Assembly: GCF_036997485.1 (NCBI RefSeq)
Contig: NZ_JAWLPU010000001.1
Span: 1,054,001 to 1,118,000 of the forward strand
DNA: 64,000 bases
From: Brachyspira pilosicoli
Lineage (GTDB): Bacteria; Spirochaetota; Brachyspiria; Brachyspirales; Brachyspiraceae
Reading direction: 5' to 3'
Positions 52,564-61,097 of the stretch are shown here, one piece after another; position 1 is the first letter of the stretch; each line of letters begins with the position of its first letter. The notes below the pieces were generated by a model. The model searched no databases, was not told the DNA's origin, and saw nothing but the letters and a program-made list of their open reading frames with translations. The translations under genes were made by a program, and so were the position numbers.

Positions 52564-53577
52564 TTAAAATCTAACAATATCTCTGTTTATTTCTTTTAGG
52601 CTATGAACACCGCACATTGTCATAGCATCTTCAAGCTCAGCGCCCAATTGAGCAGTGTAAGATTTAACACCATCTTCTGCCCCGCCATATACAGCTATAA
52701 CAAAAGTTCTTGCAATAACAACACCATCAGCACCAATAGCGAGAGCCTTTAATACATCAGCACCGCTTCTAATACCTCCGTCTACTAATATTTTGATTTT
52801 TCCTTTAACAGCATCAACAATTTCAGGTAAAACTTCAGCAGTAGAAGGACATTGATCAAGTACTCTTCCTCCATGATTTGAAACTATTATCGCATCAGCT
52901 CCAGCCTCAACAGCCTTTTTAGCCCCTTTAACAGTCATTATTCCTTTTATTATAAACGGCCTATTAGCAATTTCTTTTATTTGTCTTAATTCATCAACTG
53001 TTTTACTTCCAGCTTTTGGAGTGAGGTTTTTCAAAAAAGGCAGCCCAGCAGCATCAACGTCCATAGCAACAGCAAATGCATTAGAATCTGCAACCAACTT
53101 CATTTTTTCTTTTATAACATCCATATTCCAAGGCTTTACAGTAGGGATACCTATACCATTTTGTTTTTTTATCATAGTAGTAGCAGCTATCATTACATTA
53201 GGATTAGTTCCATCACCAGTAAATGCGGCGATTTCTGCTTCATTGCATGATTTTACTAATATATCATTATATTCTTCTTCAGTGTATTTTTTCCCATAAT
53301 GAAGCTGAACTGCTCCAACAGGGCCAGCAAATATAGGATACTTAAATTTTTTTCCGAATAACTCAAAAGAAGTATCAACATCTTCATTTGAAGATATTGT
53401 ATCCATATTAAGTCTTATATCTCTCCATTTGTCATAGTTTCTAATGGCAACATCTCCAATTCCTTTGGCGCCTGGTCCTGGCATACAGTCTCTGCATACT
53501 CTGCCATTACATGTAGCACAAGCCTTACAAAAACCCATGCAGTCTTTTGCAACTTCTATAATCTCTTTATATGTCAT
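52564..53577 (-). CDS. FMN-dependent alpha-hydroxy-acid oxidase/dehydrogenase with Cys-rich N-terminus
   Basis: A 337-residue TIM-barrel flavoprotein that oxidises 2-hydroxyacids such as lactate. FMN and substrate motifs: FAGPVGAVQLHYG, AAFTGDGTNPN, PFIIKGIMTVKGAKKAVEAGADAIIVSNHGGRVLDQ (catalytic His and Arg) and ILVDGGIRSGADVLKALAIGADGVVIART. The first 35 residues hold six Cys (13, 17, 20, 23, 28, 31), a spacing seen in anaerobic relatives and perhaps a metal or Fe-S site; classical lactate oxidases lack it. It lies 86 bases downstream of the PTS IIA gene and could be on that transcript, but there is no functional tie. Confidence 0.88.
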   Translation of the reverse strand: MTYKEIIEVAKDCMGFCKACATCNGRVCRDCMPGPGAKGIGDVAIRNYDKWRDIRLNMDTISSNEDVDTSFELFGKKFKYPIFAGPVGAVQLHYGKKYTEEEYNDILVKSCNEAEIAAFTGDGTNPNVMIAATTMIKKQNGIGIPTVKPWNMDVIKEKMKLVADSNAFAVAMDVDAAGLPFLKNLTPKAGSKTVDELRQIKEIANRPFIIKGIMTVKGAKKAVEAGADAIIVSNHGGRVLDQCPSTAEVLPEIVDAVKGKIKILVDGGIRSGADVLKALAIGADGVVIARTFVIAVYGGAEDGVKSYTAQLGAELEDAMTMCGVHSLKEINRDIVRF

Positions 53578-53663
53578 AAAAAATTCCTTTAATTAAAACT
53601 ATATTTTATAATTATATAATATTGAATAAAAAAATAAATAAAATAGTTCTTTAATTAAAAAAA

Positions 53664-53984
53664 TTATTTTTGTTTTAATATATCAATCATTTCTTTTATG
53701 AGATTTTTTTCGCTCATAGCAGTCATTAAATGATCTTGGGCATGTACAAAAAGCATAGTAATTTCTATTTTCTCACCATCTGCTTCTCTTGTTATAAGGT
53801 TTGTTTGAAACTCATGAGATTTTAAAATGATAGCATCTGCTTCTTTCATTTTTTCTTCTGCTTCATCGAATTTTTTTTCTTTAGCGAGTCTCAAAGCTTC
53901 ATAAGCCAAACTTTTACTTTCTCCTGCTAAACTAATAATAGGAAACACATTTTCTTCCATAAATTTTTCTTGTTCTTCAGTCAT
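53664..53984 (-). CDS. PTS lactose/cellobiose-family IIA component
   Basis: A 106-residue helical protein that takes phosphate from HPr and gives it to IIB. It follows the IIA-Lac/Chb pattern: AGESKSLAYEALRLAKEKKFDEAEEKMKEAD, then the active-site block LFVHAQDHLMTAM with His81 (phosphorylated) and the Asp three residues on (trimer metal site). The start is ATG 53984, seven bases after GGAG. An in-frame TTG two codons upstream is unlikely. It is last in the PTS operon. Confidence 0.92.
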   Translation of the reverse strand: MTEEQEKFMEENVFPIISLAGESKSLAYEALRLAKEKKFDEAEEKMKEADAIILKSHEFQTNLITREADGEKIEITMLFVHAQDHLMTAMSEKNLIKEMIDILKQK

Positions 53985-54004
53985 AATCAAGCTCCTAATA
54001 TAAA

Positions 54005-55336
54005 TTATTTATTTTTATAAAATTGCGGTAAATATTCTTTATTTTGTTTTATTATTTCATCGAGGATAGTTTTAGCAACTTTTCCGCTTACGACTAATGG
54101 ATTGATAGTTAATGCTTGAAGTGCCTTACCATAATCTCCATGAACAGCAGCCTCTACCGTTAATTGTTCAAAGTTTTTCATAAGCTGCAATAATCCTCTC
54201 GCTTCAAGAGGGAAAGGCTTTTGTTTAAGAGGTTTTAATTCATCTTTATAAACATTAACAGTGATTTCAACAGCACAGTCATCTGGCAAACAATCAATAG
54301 TACCGTTATTTCTTGTAGATATTATCATTTCAGTACCTGCATTGTTGTATAATGAACTTATAAGCTCGCATGCAGAATCAGAATAATACTTTCCGCCTCT
54401 ATTATTTAATTCTTCTGGTTTTGTATTCAAATCAGGATTTTTATAAATTTCAAATAGTTTTTTCTCTATTGCTTTTACTTGCTCTCCTCTTGTACCTTTT
54501 CCATCTCTATACTCTGCTAATTCTTCTCTAAGCATCTCATCTGTAAGATAATAGTATCTATGATAAGGACAAGGTATCATTTTAGTATCAAGCACCTGTT
54601 CTTTTATCCAAGCTATTTCAGTATTAATATTAGCAGGACCATTTTCAAAACCATCTAAATATTTTTCTAAAACTTCCTGAGTTCTATCAACACCTTTATG
54701 TATTACTTCTCTTCCCCATAAGAAATGATTTACTCCTCCGGCAACAAAAGTAATTTCTTCATCAGAAACTTTCAATATTTCTGCTACACTTTTTTTCATG
54801 TTTACAGGAACATTACAAAGCCCTATCATTTTTATTTCTGGGTGATATTTTAAAACTGCTTCTGTAACTATTCCAGATGGATTAGTAAAGTTTATAAGAT
54901 AAGCATTTGGAGCTAATTCTTTTATATCCTTACAAATATCAAATATAACAGGTATAGTTCTTAATGCCTTAGCAAATCCTCCCGCACCATTAGTTTCCTG
55001 ACCTATCATTCCATAACTTAATGGTATCCTTTCATCTCTTATTCTTGCCTCTAATAAACCAACTCTTAACTGAGTAGTTACGAAGCTTGCATCTTTTATA
55101 GCTTCTCTTCTATCTAAAGTTGTGAATATTTTGAACTTATCTTTTAATCCTGCTTTTTCTATCATTCTTTTTGAAAGATTTCCTACTATTTCTAATCTTT
55201 CTTTTGAAGGTTCTATATCAACAAGCCAAAGTTCATCTACCGGCAATTTGTCGTATCTCTTTATAAATCCTTCTATAATTTCAGGAGTATATGAAGAAGC
55301 TCCTCCAATAGTAGCTATTTTTAATTTATTTGACAT
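54005..55336 (-). CDS. 6-phospho-beta-glucosidase, GH4 family
   Basis: A 443-residue NAD+- and Mn2+-dependent glycosidase that cleaves phosphorylated disaccharides made by the PTS. The Rossmann start LKIATIGGASSYTPEIIEGFI binds NAD+. The TNPSGIVTEAV block, GLCNVPVNM (metal Cys) and GVNHFLWG (metal His) are the GH4 active-site motifs, in the beta-glucosidase version rather than alpha-galactosidase. I use ATG 55336, seven bases after GGAGG, which drops ten residues of an upstream in-frame start. It lies 19 bases after the GH1 gene. Confidence 0.92.
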   Translation of the reverse strand: MSNKLKIATIGGASSYTPEIIEGFIKRYDKLPVDELWLVDIEPSKERLEIVGNLSKRMIEKAGLKDKFKIFTTLDRREAIKDASFVTTQLRVGLLEARIRDERIPLSYGMIGQETNGAGGFAKALRTIPVIFDICKDIKELAPNAYLINFTNPSGIVTEAVLKYHPEIKMIGLCNVPVNMKKSVAEILKVSDEEITFVAGGVNHFLWGREVIHKGVDRTQEVLEKYLDGFENGPANINTEIAWIKEQVLDTKMIPCPYHRYYYLTDEMLREELAEYRDGKGTRGEQVKAIEKKLFEIYKNPDLNTKPEELNNRGGKYYSDSACELISSLYNNAGTEMIISTRNNGTIDCLPDDCAVEITVNVYKDELKPLKQKPFPLEARGLLQLMKNFEQLTVEAAVHGDYGKALQALTINPLVVSGKVAKTILDEIIKQNKEYLPQFYKNK

Positions 55337-55355
55337 ATTTATACCTCCAGTTTTA

Positions 55356-56741
55356 TTAAGCTTCAAAACCTTTATTTTTTACAAGCTCTCTAAACCAATG
55401 CCCTGATTTTTTGATTGTTTTCTTACCGCTTTCTAAATCGCAGCGAATAAATCCATATCTATTTTTATATGAATTAAGCCAAGACCAACAGTCTATAGGC
55501 GTCCACATTAAATAACCAAGACAATTAGAACCTTCTTCTATTGCTTTATGAAGCCATTTTAAATGTTCTGTTACAAACTCTATTCTATAATCATCTTCTA
55601 CTACGCCGTCTTTTATAAATCTCTCTTCATTTTCAACACCCATTCCATTTTCTGTTATGAGCCATCTCATATTAGAATAATTATTTTGAATGTTTTTTGC
55701 TATATCATAAATACCTTTGTAGTATATTTCCCATCCTCTGTATGGATTCATAAGCCTATTAGGCATTTCATAAGGCTCGAAGAAGTTTTCAGGCATTAAA
55801 CTATCTGATTTAAACTCTGTCTCTCTTGCCTTGACTCTCCTTGGCTGATAATAATTTATTCCAAGTAAAGTTATAGTATTTTCTTTTAATAATTCTTTGT
55901 CGCCTTCTAAGCATATAGGAGTAAGATTATTTTCTTTTACGAATTTTACTAAATCTTCTGGAAACTCTCCTTTAGCAGCAGGGTCTAAAAAACTTCTATT
56001 GAACAACAAATCGCATATATGTGATGCTTTTAAATCTTCTTTATTGTTTTCATCTCTTGGGTAAGAAGGAGTTAAGTTTAATATTATTCCTATATCTCCA
56101 CTCTTTCCAGATTCTTTAAATGCTTTTACAGCTTTTGCACTTGCTAAGTTCATATTATAAGCCACTTGCACAGCTTTTTTAAATGATACCACTTCAGGAT
56201 AATGTAATTTATATAAATATCCGCATTCAGCAACAACTATAGGCTCATTGAATGTAAACCATTTTTTTACTTTATCTCCATATAACTCAAACATTTTAGC
56301 AGCATATTTAGCATAAAGTTCTACAACTTCTCTGTTTTCAAAGCCTCCTATTTCCTGAAGTTTTAAAGGCATATCAAAATGATATAAACACATCATAGGC
56401 TCTATATCATTTTTTATAAGCTCATCTATAACATTATTATAAAACTCAACTGCTTTTTCATCTAACTCAAGAGTATTAAAATCTTTTACTATTCTGCTCC
56501 ATTGTATTGAAGTTCTTAATACATTATGTCCTGTTTCTTTTATTAATTTTATATCTTCTTTATAATCTCTAAAGAAATTAGATGTATATACTGGACCTAC
56601 TTGATTATGAAATTTTTTTGGTGCTATTTCAAACCAATAATCCCATATACTTTTATTAGCTTTATCATAAAAACCTTCGCTTTGAGGTCCTGATGTAGAG
56701 CTTCCAAATAAAAAATTATCTTTAAATTTGTATTGTTTCAT
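55356..56741 (-). CDS. GH1 family beta-glucosidase / 6-phospho-beta-glucosidase
   Basis: A 461-residue TIM-barrel retaining glycosidase. Acid/base Glu166 lies in WFTFNEPIVV and nucleophile Glu364 in RWLITENGMGVE. Other GH1 blocks are FLFGSSTSGPQSEG (10-23), RTSIQWSRI and MWTPIDCWSW. Its place in a PTS operon implies a 6-phosphorylated substrate. The phosphate-binding Ser-x-Lys-x-Tyr region reads NSYKNRYGF, which differs slightly from the LacG type (Asn before Arg-Tyr-Gly rather than Lys), so specificity is uncertain. A second, GH4, enzyme for the same bond type follows it. Confidence 0.88.
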   Translation of the reverse strand: MKQYKFKDNFLFGSSTSGPQSEGFYDKANKSIWDYWFEIAPKKFHNQVGPVYTSNFFRDYKEDIKLIKETGHNVLRTSIQWSRIVKDFNTLELDEKAVEFYNNVIDELIKNDIEPMMCLYHFDMPLKLQEIGGFENREVVELYAKYAAKMFELYGDKVKKWFTFNEPIVVAECGYLYKLHYPEVVSFKKAVQVAYNMNLASAKAVKAFKESGKSGDIGIILNLTPSYPRDENNKEDLKASHICDLLFNRSFLDPAAKGEFPEDLVKFVKENNLTPICLEGDKELLKENTITLLGINYYQPRRVKARETEFKSDSLMPENFFEPYEMPNRLMNPYRGWEIYYKGIYDIAKNIQNNYSNMRWLITENGMGVENEERFIKDGVVEDDYRIEFVTEHLKWLHKAIEEGSNCLGYLMWTPIDCWSWLNSYKNRYGFIRCDLESGKKTIKKSGHWFRELVKNKGFEA

Positions 56742-56762
56742 ATTATAAAAAACCTCATTAAT

Positions 56763-58100
56763 TTATTTATTATTTGCTTCTTCCTTTTCTAAAGATATTT
56801 CATAAGCTTTTAGAAAAGGTCTATACATTAAATAAGAAGTAAATATAAAAATTAAACTTAATATCATAGCTCCAAAGTTTAAATTAGTAGCAAGCAATGC
56901 TCCTAAAGGTGCAGGAGTTGTCCAAGGTACTAAAGTAACAACATGACCTACAATATTTAATTTTGTTAATATATAAGCTATTGTTATATTTATTATAGGT
57001 ATAAATATAAAAGGTATCATTAATAATGGATTCATTACTACTGGTGTACCAAACATAATAGGTTCATTGATATTAAATATTGACGGTACCAATGCCAATT
57101 TACCAATAGATTTTATATGTTCATTTTTGCTTCTAACCATTGCTATTGCTAAACCTAATGTTGTTCCTACTCCTCCTATAAGTGCATATAAATCAAAGAA
57201 ACTTCCAGCCCATATTTTAGTGATTTCTTCTCCTGCTTGTAATGCACTTTGATTAAATGCTAAATTTGATAAGCTTATAGAAGAAATTATAGCTCCAAGT
57301 ATGTTAGTGCCATGAAGTCCGGCAAACCATAATAAATGCACCAAAAATAGTATTAATATTATTGATGGAAGAGAATCTGATATATGAAGTAATGGTTCAA
57401 ATATTTTCATAAATAAATCAGGAAGCATTAATAATAAACTTTTTTGTATTATAAGATTAATTGTTTGAAATAAAACTATAACTACTGCTACAGGTATTAA
57501 AAGCTCAAAAGATTTAGCTATAGCAGGAGGCACAGATTCTGGAAGTGTAATAATTAATTTCTTATGAACCAAAAATCTAAATATCTCTATAGAAATTATT
57601 CCAAATATAATAGCTACAAATAACCCCTTAGCGTCCATAAATCTTACGTCCATTACAGGTATAGAGGTATCAGGAGCTACTAAAAATGATTTTGATACAG
57701 CTTCTACTATAGGCACATACTCAACCTTTGCAGATACAAGTAAAAAACCAAATAATGATAAAAATCCGCCTGTTATAGAATTAAGATTATAATGTCCAGA
57801 CAATGAATAGCCTATTCCATAAACTATAAACATACACATTATACCCATACTCACATTAAAAGGCTGTATTAAATCTGCTCTATATTTTGCCATTAAATTA
57901 GCATACCATTCAAAATATAGAAAATTATTTTTATCAGTAAGAGGTAAATTTAATATTAAAAGTATAAATGAACCTACAATTAAAAACGGTACAGCAAATA
58001 CAAATCCGTCTCTTATTGCATTTAAATATCTATTGCTTGCTATTTTTCCAGCTATAGGAAGTACTTTCTCTTCTATAAAATGCATTATTTTATCATTCAT
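56763..58100 (-). CDS. celB: PTS lactose/cellobiose-family IIC permease, copy 2
   Basis: A 445-residue inner-membrane sugar channel with about ten helices. Motifs of the family: IASNRYLNAIRDGFVFAVPFLIVGSFILL, LSGHYNLNSITGGFLSLF, ESVPPAIAKSFELLIPVAVV, WFAGLHGTNI (substrate-site His/Gly), and NINEPIMFGTPVVMNPLLMIPFI with the conserved Asn-Glu-Pro. It is a tandem duplicate of the IIC gene at 58137, with long stretches identical even at the DNA level. Differences lie mainly in the N-terminal loop and helices 8-9. Both copies must share the single IIB and IIA of this operon. Confidence 0.93.
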   Translation of the reverse strand: MNDKIMHFIEEKVLPIAGKIASNRYLNAIRDGFVFAVPFLIVGSFILLILNLPLTDKNNFLYFEWYANLMAKYRADLIQPFNVSMGIMCMFIVYGIGYSLSGHYNLNSITGGFLSLFGFLLVSAKVEYVPIVEAVSKSFLVAPDTSIPVMDVRFMDAKGLFVAIIFGIISIEIFRFLVHKKLIITLPESVPPAIAKSFELLIPVAVVIVLFQTINLIIQKSLLLMLPDLFMKIFEPLLHISDSLPSIILILFLVHLLWFAGLHGTNILGAIISSISLSNLAFNQSALQAGEEITKIWAGSFFDLYALIGGVGTTLGLAIAMVRSKNEHIKSIGKLALVPSIFNINEPIMFGTPVVMNPLLMIPFIFIPIINITIAYILTKLNIVGHVVTLVPWTTPAPLGALLATNLNFGAMILSLIFIFTSYLMYRPFLKAYEISLEKEEANNK

Positions 58101-58136
58101 TTTTATGCTCCATTTTTTATTAATGATATTATAATT

Positions 58137-59474
58137 TTATTTATTAGCTGTTTCTTCTTTTTCTAATGATATTTCATACGCTTTTAAGAAAGGCACATAA
58201 ATTAAATATGATGTGAATATTAAAACTAAACTTAATATCATAGAACCAATATTTAAGTTAGTAGCAAGTAATGCTGCAAGCGGACCAGGAGTTGTCCAAG
58301 GTACTAAAGATACAATATGCCCTATAATATTTAATTTAGTTAATATCCAAGCTATAGTGGCATTAATTACAGGAAGAGCTATAAACGGAATCATTAACAC
58401 TGGATTCATTACCACTGGAGCACCAAACATTATAGGCTCATTAATATTAAATACCGCAGGCACTATTGACAATTTACCAATAGATTTTATATGTTCATTT
58501 TTGCTTCTAACCATTGCTATTGCTAAACCTAAAGTAGTACCAACTCCGCCCATAAATACATAAGAATCAAAAAAACCGCCCGCAAATATTTTTGTTACAG
58601 GCTCTCCCGCTTGTAATGCGGCTTGGTTTATTGCTAAATTTGATAAAGTGATTGCTTTTACTATAGCATCAACTATGTTAGTTCCATGTAAACCTGCAAA
58701 CCATAATATGTGTATGATTAATAATAATATTATTATAGAAGGCAAAGAGTCAGATACATGAAGAAGAGGCTCAAATATTTTCATTACTAATTCAGGTATC
58801 ATCATAATGAGTTTCTTTTGTATAATGATATTTAATGCTTGAAATAAAACTATAACTACTGCTACAGGTATTAAAAGTTCAAAAGATTTAGCTATAGCAG
58901 GAGGCACAGATTCTGGGAGTGTGATAATTAATTTCTTATGAACCAAAAATCTAAATATCTCTATAGAAATTATTCCAAATATAATAGCTACAAATAACCC
59001 CTTAGCGTCCATAAATCTAACGTCCATTACAGGTATATAACTATCAGCATCAACTAAAAATGATTTTGCTACAGCTTCCACTATAGGCACATACTCAACT
59101 TTTGCAGATACAAGTAAAAAACTAAATAATGATAAAAATCCGCCTGTTATAGAATTAAGATTATAATGCCCAGACAATGAATAGCCTATTCCATAAGCTA
59201 CAAACAATGACATTATACCCATACTCACATAAAAAGGCTGAACTAAATCACCCTTAAAAGCTTTCATTAAATTATCATACCATTCCATATATAAAAAGTT
59301 GTTTTTGTCGGTAAAAGGTAAATTTAATATTAAAAGTATAAAAGAACCTATAATCAAAAACGGCATAGCAAATACAAATCCGTCTCTTATTGCATTTAAA
59401 TATCTATTGCTTGCTATTTTACCAGCTATAGGTAGAATTTTATTTTCTATAAAAGTCATTAATTTATCATTCAT
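58137..59474 (-). CDS. celB: PTS lactose/cellobiose-family IIC permease, copy 1
   Basis: A 445-residue paralog of the 56763 product with the same ten-helix layout and motifs (SNRYLNAIRDGFVFAMPFLIIGSF, WFAGLHGTNIV, NINEPIMFGAPVVMNPVLMIPFI). It precedes the other copy by 36 bases. The start is ATG 59474, seven bases after GGAG; an in-frame TTG six bases upstream is weaker. Residue differences around the helix 6-8 region (DAIVKAITLSNLAINQ against GAIISSISLSNLAFNQ) may give the two copies different sugar range. Confidence 0.93.
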   Translation of the reverse strand: MNDKLMTFIENKILPIAGKIASNRYLNAIRDGFVFAMPFLIIGSFILLILNLPFTDKNNFLYMEWYDNLMKAFKGDLVQPFYVSMGIMSLFVAYGIGYSLSGHYNLNSITGGFLSLFSFLLVSAKVEYVPIVEAVAKSFLVDADSYIPVMDVRFMDAKGLFVAIIFGIISIEIFRFLVHKKLIITLPESVPPAIAKSFELLIPVAVVIVLFQALNIIIQKKLIMMIPELVMKIFEPLLHVSDSLPSIIILLLIIHILWFAGLHGTNIVDAIVKAITLSNLAINQAALQAGEPVTKIFAGGFFDSYVFMGGVGTTLGLAIAMVRSKNEHIKSIGKLSIVPAVFNINEPIMFGAPVVMNPVLMIPFIALPVINATIAWILTKLNIIGHIVSLVPWTTPGPLAALLATNLNIGSMILSLVLIFTSYLIYVPFLKAYEISLEKEETANK

Positions 59475-59510
59475 TATCAATCTCCAATAATCCTTATTAT
59501 TATAAAAAAA

Positions 59511-60593
59511 TTATTCTCTTATTTTAAATCTTTGAGCCATGTTTATATAGTCTAATAAAAACAAATATTCTTCATTAACTCTCCCAACAACATTTGTTCT
59601 TCCAGTATTTTTCATATCTTTTAATGCTATTTGCATCTCCCCCGCATAACTTCCATATTTTGAAGAGTCAATAAGTATATCTCCTCTTTTAATATCTGCA
59701 GCAGCATTAAATAACTTAAAATCATTTCCTTTATATTTTACCCTAGGGTTTGATGACCTAATAAAATACTCGCTTGCATCAGCTCTGTTTTGATGAAGTT
59801 CCTCAAGTACAATTTTTCTCTCTATCTCTGGGATATTGTCTAATAATTTAGCTTTTAATGTTATAAGCCTCTTATCTAAGCTTTGAAGTTTTTCAAATGT
59901 TGATTCATTAGCATAACAATTAGCAATAAATACAGCATCTGCCCCTAAGAAAAATAATTCCATAGCCTGTATTTCTATAGGCATATTTCTATGTTCTTCT
60001 AAAGTACATATACCGTCATCTACAGGCCAAGGACCAAAATCTGCTTCTTTTGCATTAATAAAGGCTGATGATTTTATAGAGTGCTTTTTAAAACGATTCA
60101 TGCTTTCAATAAATAGTTTTTTATCTAATCCGCTGTAAGCATGAGGATAAAAATTGTAGCAGCCTATTAAATTTTCTTTATTAGGATAATAATTCATTAT
60201 AGTATCTATATATGAGGTAGAATTACTCATATTTAATTCTATTTTTAAATCATAATCATTATAAGTCATTAAACTCTCTTCATTTCCGCTAAATCCTAAA
60301 TCTAATCTTATAGCCCAAGCTCCTAATTTATGAAAAAACTCTAAATTATCATAAGATATTTCCAAAGATTTAAATACCGCTGGAGAAATATCTAAAGTAG
60401 TTTTTATTCCTTTCTCTTTGGCATAATTTATAACCTCAGAAAACTCTTTTATAATCTCTTCTTTAGAGTGCTCAACAGATAATAAACACATAAAACATCT
60501 TGTAAATCCATATTTAGAAGCTAAGTCTATATAAGATTTATTATCTTCCATTTTTGAATGAAATGGATAAATAGAAATACCTAACTCTCTCAT
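59511..60593 (-). CDS. MupG-like (DUF871) TIM-barrel 6-phospho-glycosidase
   Basis: A 360-residue protein of the DUF871/MupG family. The N-terminal TIM barrel begins MRELGISIYPFHSKMEDNKSYI and continues with FTRCFMCLLS, IKTTLDISPAVF, IRLDLGFSGNE and CYNFYPHAYSGLD. A small C-terminal cyclophilin-like beta domain follows (about 240-360). MupG of S. aureus cleaves MurNAc-6-phosphate from GlcNAc after PTS uptake. Its presence here suggests that at least one substrate of this PTS is a cell-wall disaccharide or a related 6-phosphosugar (inference). It sits between the IIB gene and the first IIC gene. Confidence 0.85.
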   Translation of the reverse strand: MRELGISIYPFHSKMEDNKSYIDLASKYGFTRCFMCLLSVEHSKEEIIKEFSEVINYAKEKGIKTTLDISPAVFKSLEISYDNLEFFHKLGAWAIRLDLGFSGNEESLMTYNDYDLKIELNMSNSTSYIDTIMNYYPNKENLIGCYNFYPHAYSGLDKKLFIESMNRFKKHSIKSSAFINAKEADFGPWPVDDGICTLEEHRNMPIEIQAMELFFLGADAVFIANCYANESTFEKLQSLDKRLITLKAKLLDNIPEIERKIVLEELHQNRADASEYFIRSSNPRVKYKGNDFKLFNAAADIKRGDILIDSSKYGSYAGEMQIALKDMKNTGRTNVVGRVNEEYLFLLDYINMAQRFKIRE

Positions 60594-60632
60594 AAAAGTA
60601 TATCCTAATAATTAATTTATTTTTATATATTA

Positions 60633-60941
60633 TTATTGAACTTTTAAGTTTAAAGCGAAATCTAATATTTTCTCACCATTCATCATACCGTAATCTTTAA
60701 AATCTATAACATCTAATGGTTTATTCTTTTCTTTAGCTTTTGCTTGGAATTCTTTAAGTTGGAATTTTACTTGCGGTCCAAGTAAAAATATATCGTAACT
60801 ATCTAAAAGCTCGTTAAATCTTGCAGTAGATACAGCTTCTATTTCTACTTCAATATTCTTTTTTGCAGCGGACTCTTTCATTTTTTTTACAACCATACTT
60901 GTAGACATTCCTGCTGAACATAATAATAAAATTTTAGTCAT
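60633..60941 (-). CDS. PTS lactose/cellobiose-family IIB component
   Basis: A 102-residue cytoplasmic protein that receives phosphate from IIA on Cys8 in ILLLCSAGMSTSMVVKKM and passes it to the sugar entering through IIC. The blocks IFLLGPQVKFQLKEF and VIDFKDYGMMNGEKIL match IIB-Chb/Cel. It is the first gene of the operon, with a plausible GAGGT site before the ATG, and is transcribed away from the LicR-type gene. Confidence 0.93.
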   Translation of the reverse strand: MTKILLLCSAGMSTSMVVKKMKESAAKKNIEVEIEAVSTARFNELLDSYDIFLLGPQVKFQLKEFQAKAKEKNKPLDVIDFKDYGMMNGEKILDFALNLKVQ

Positions 60942-61097
60942 ATATATTTACCTCTTTTTTTATTTTTTATATTATAAAGATAACACTTTATATTAATAAC
61001 TCAAACAATAAAATTTCTACTTTAATCTGGTAATTTTTTGTGTCTTATTTTTAAATAATAATATATAATATTAATATATTATAAGTTTATATGAGTT

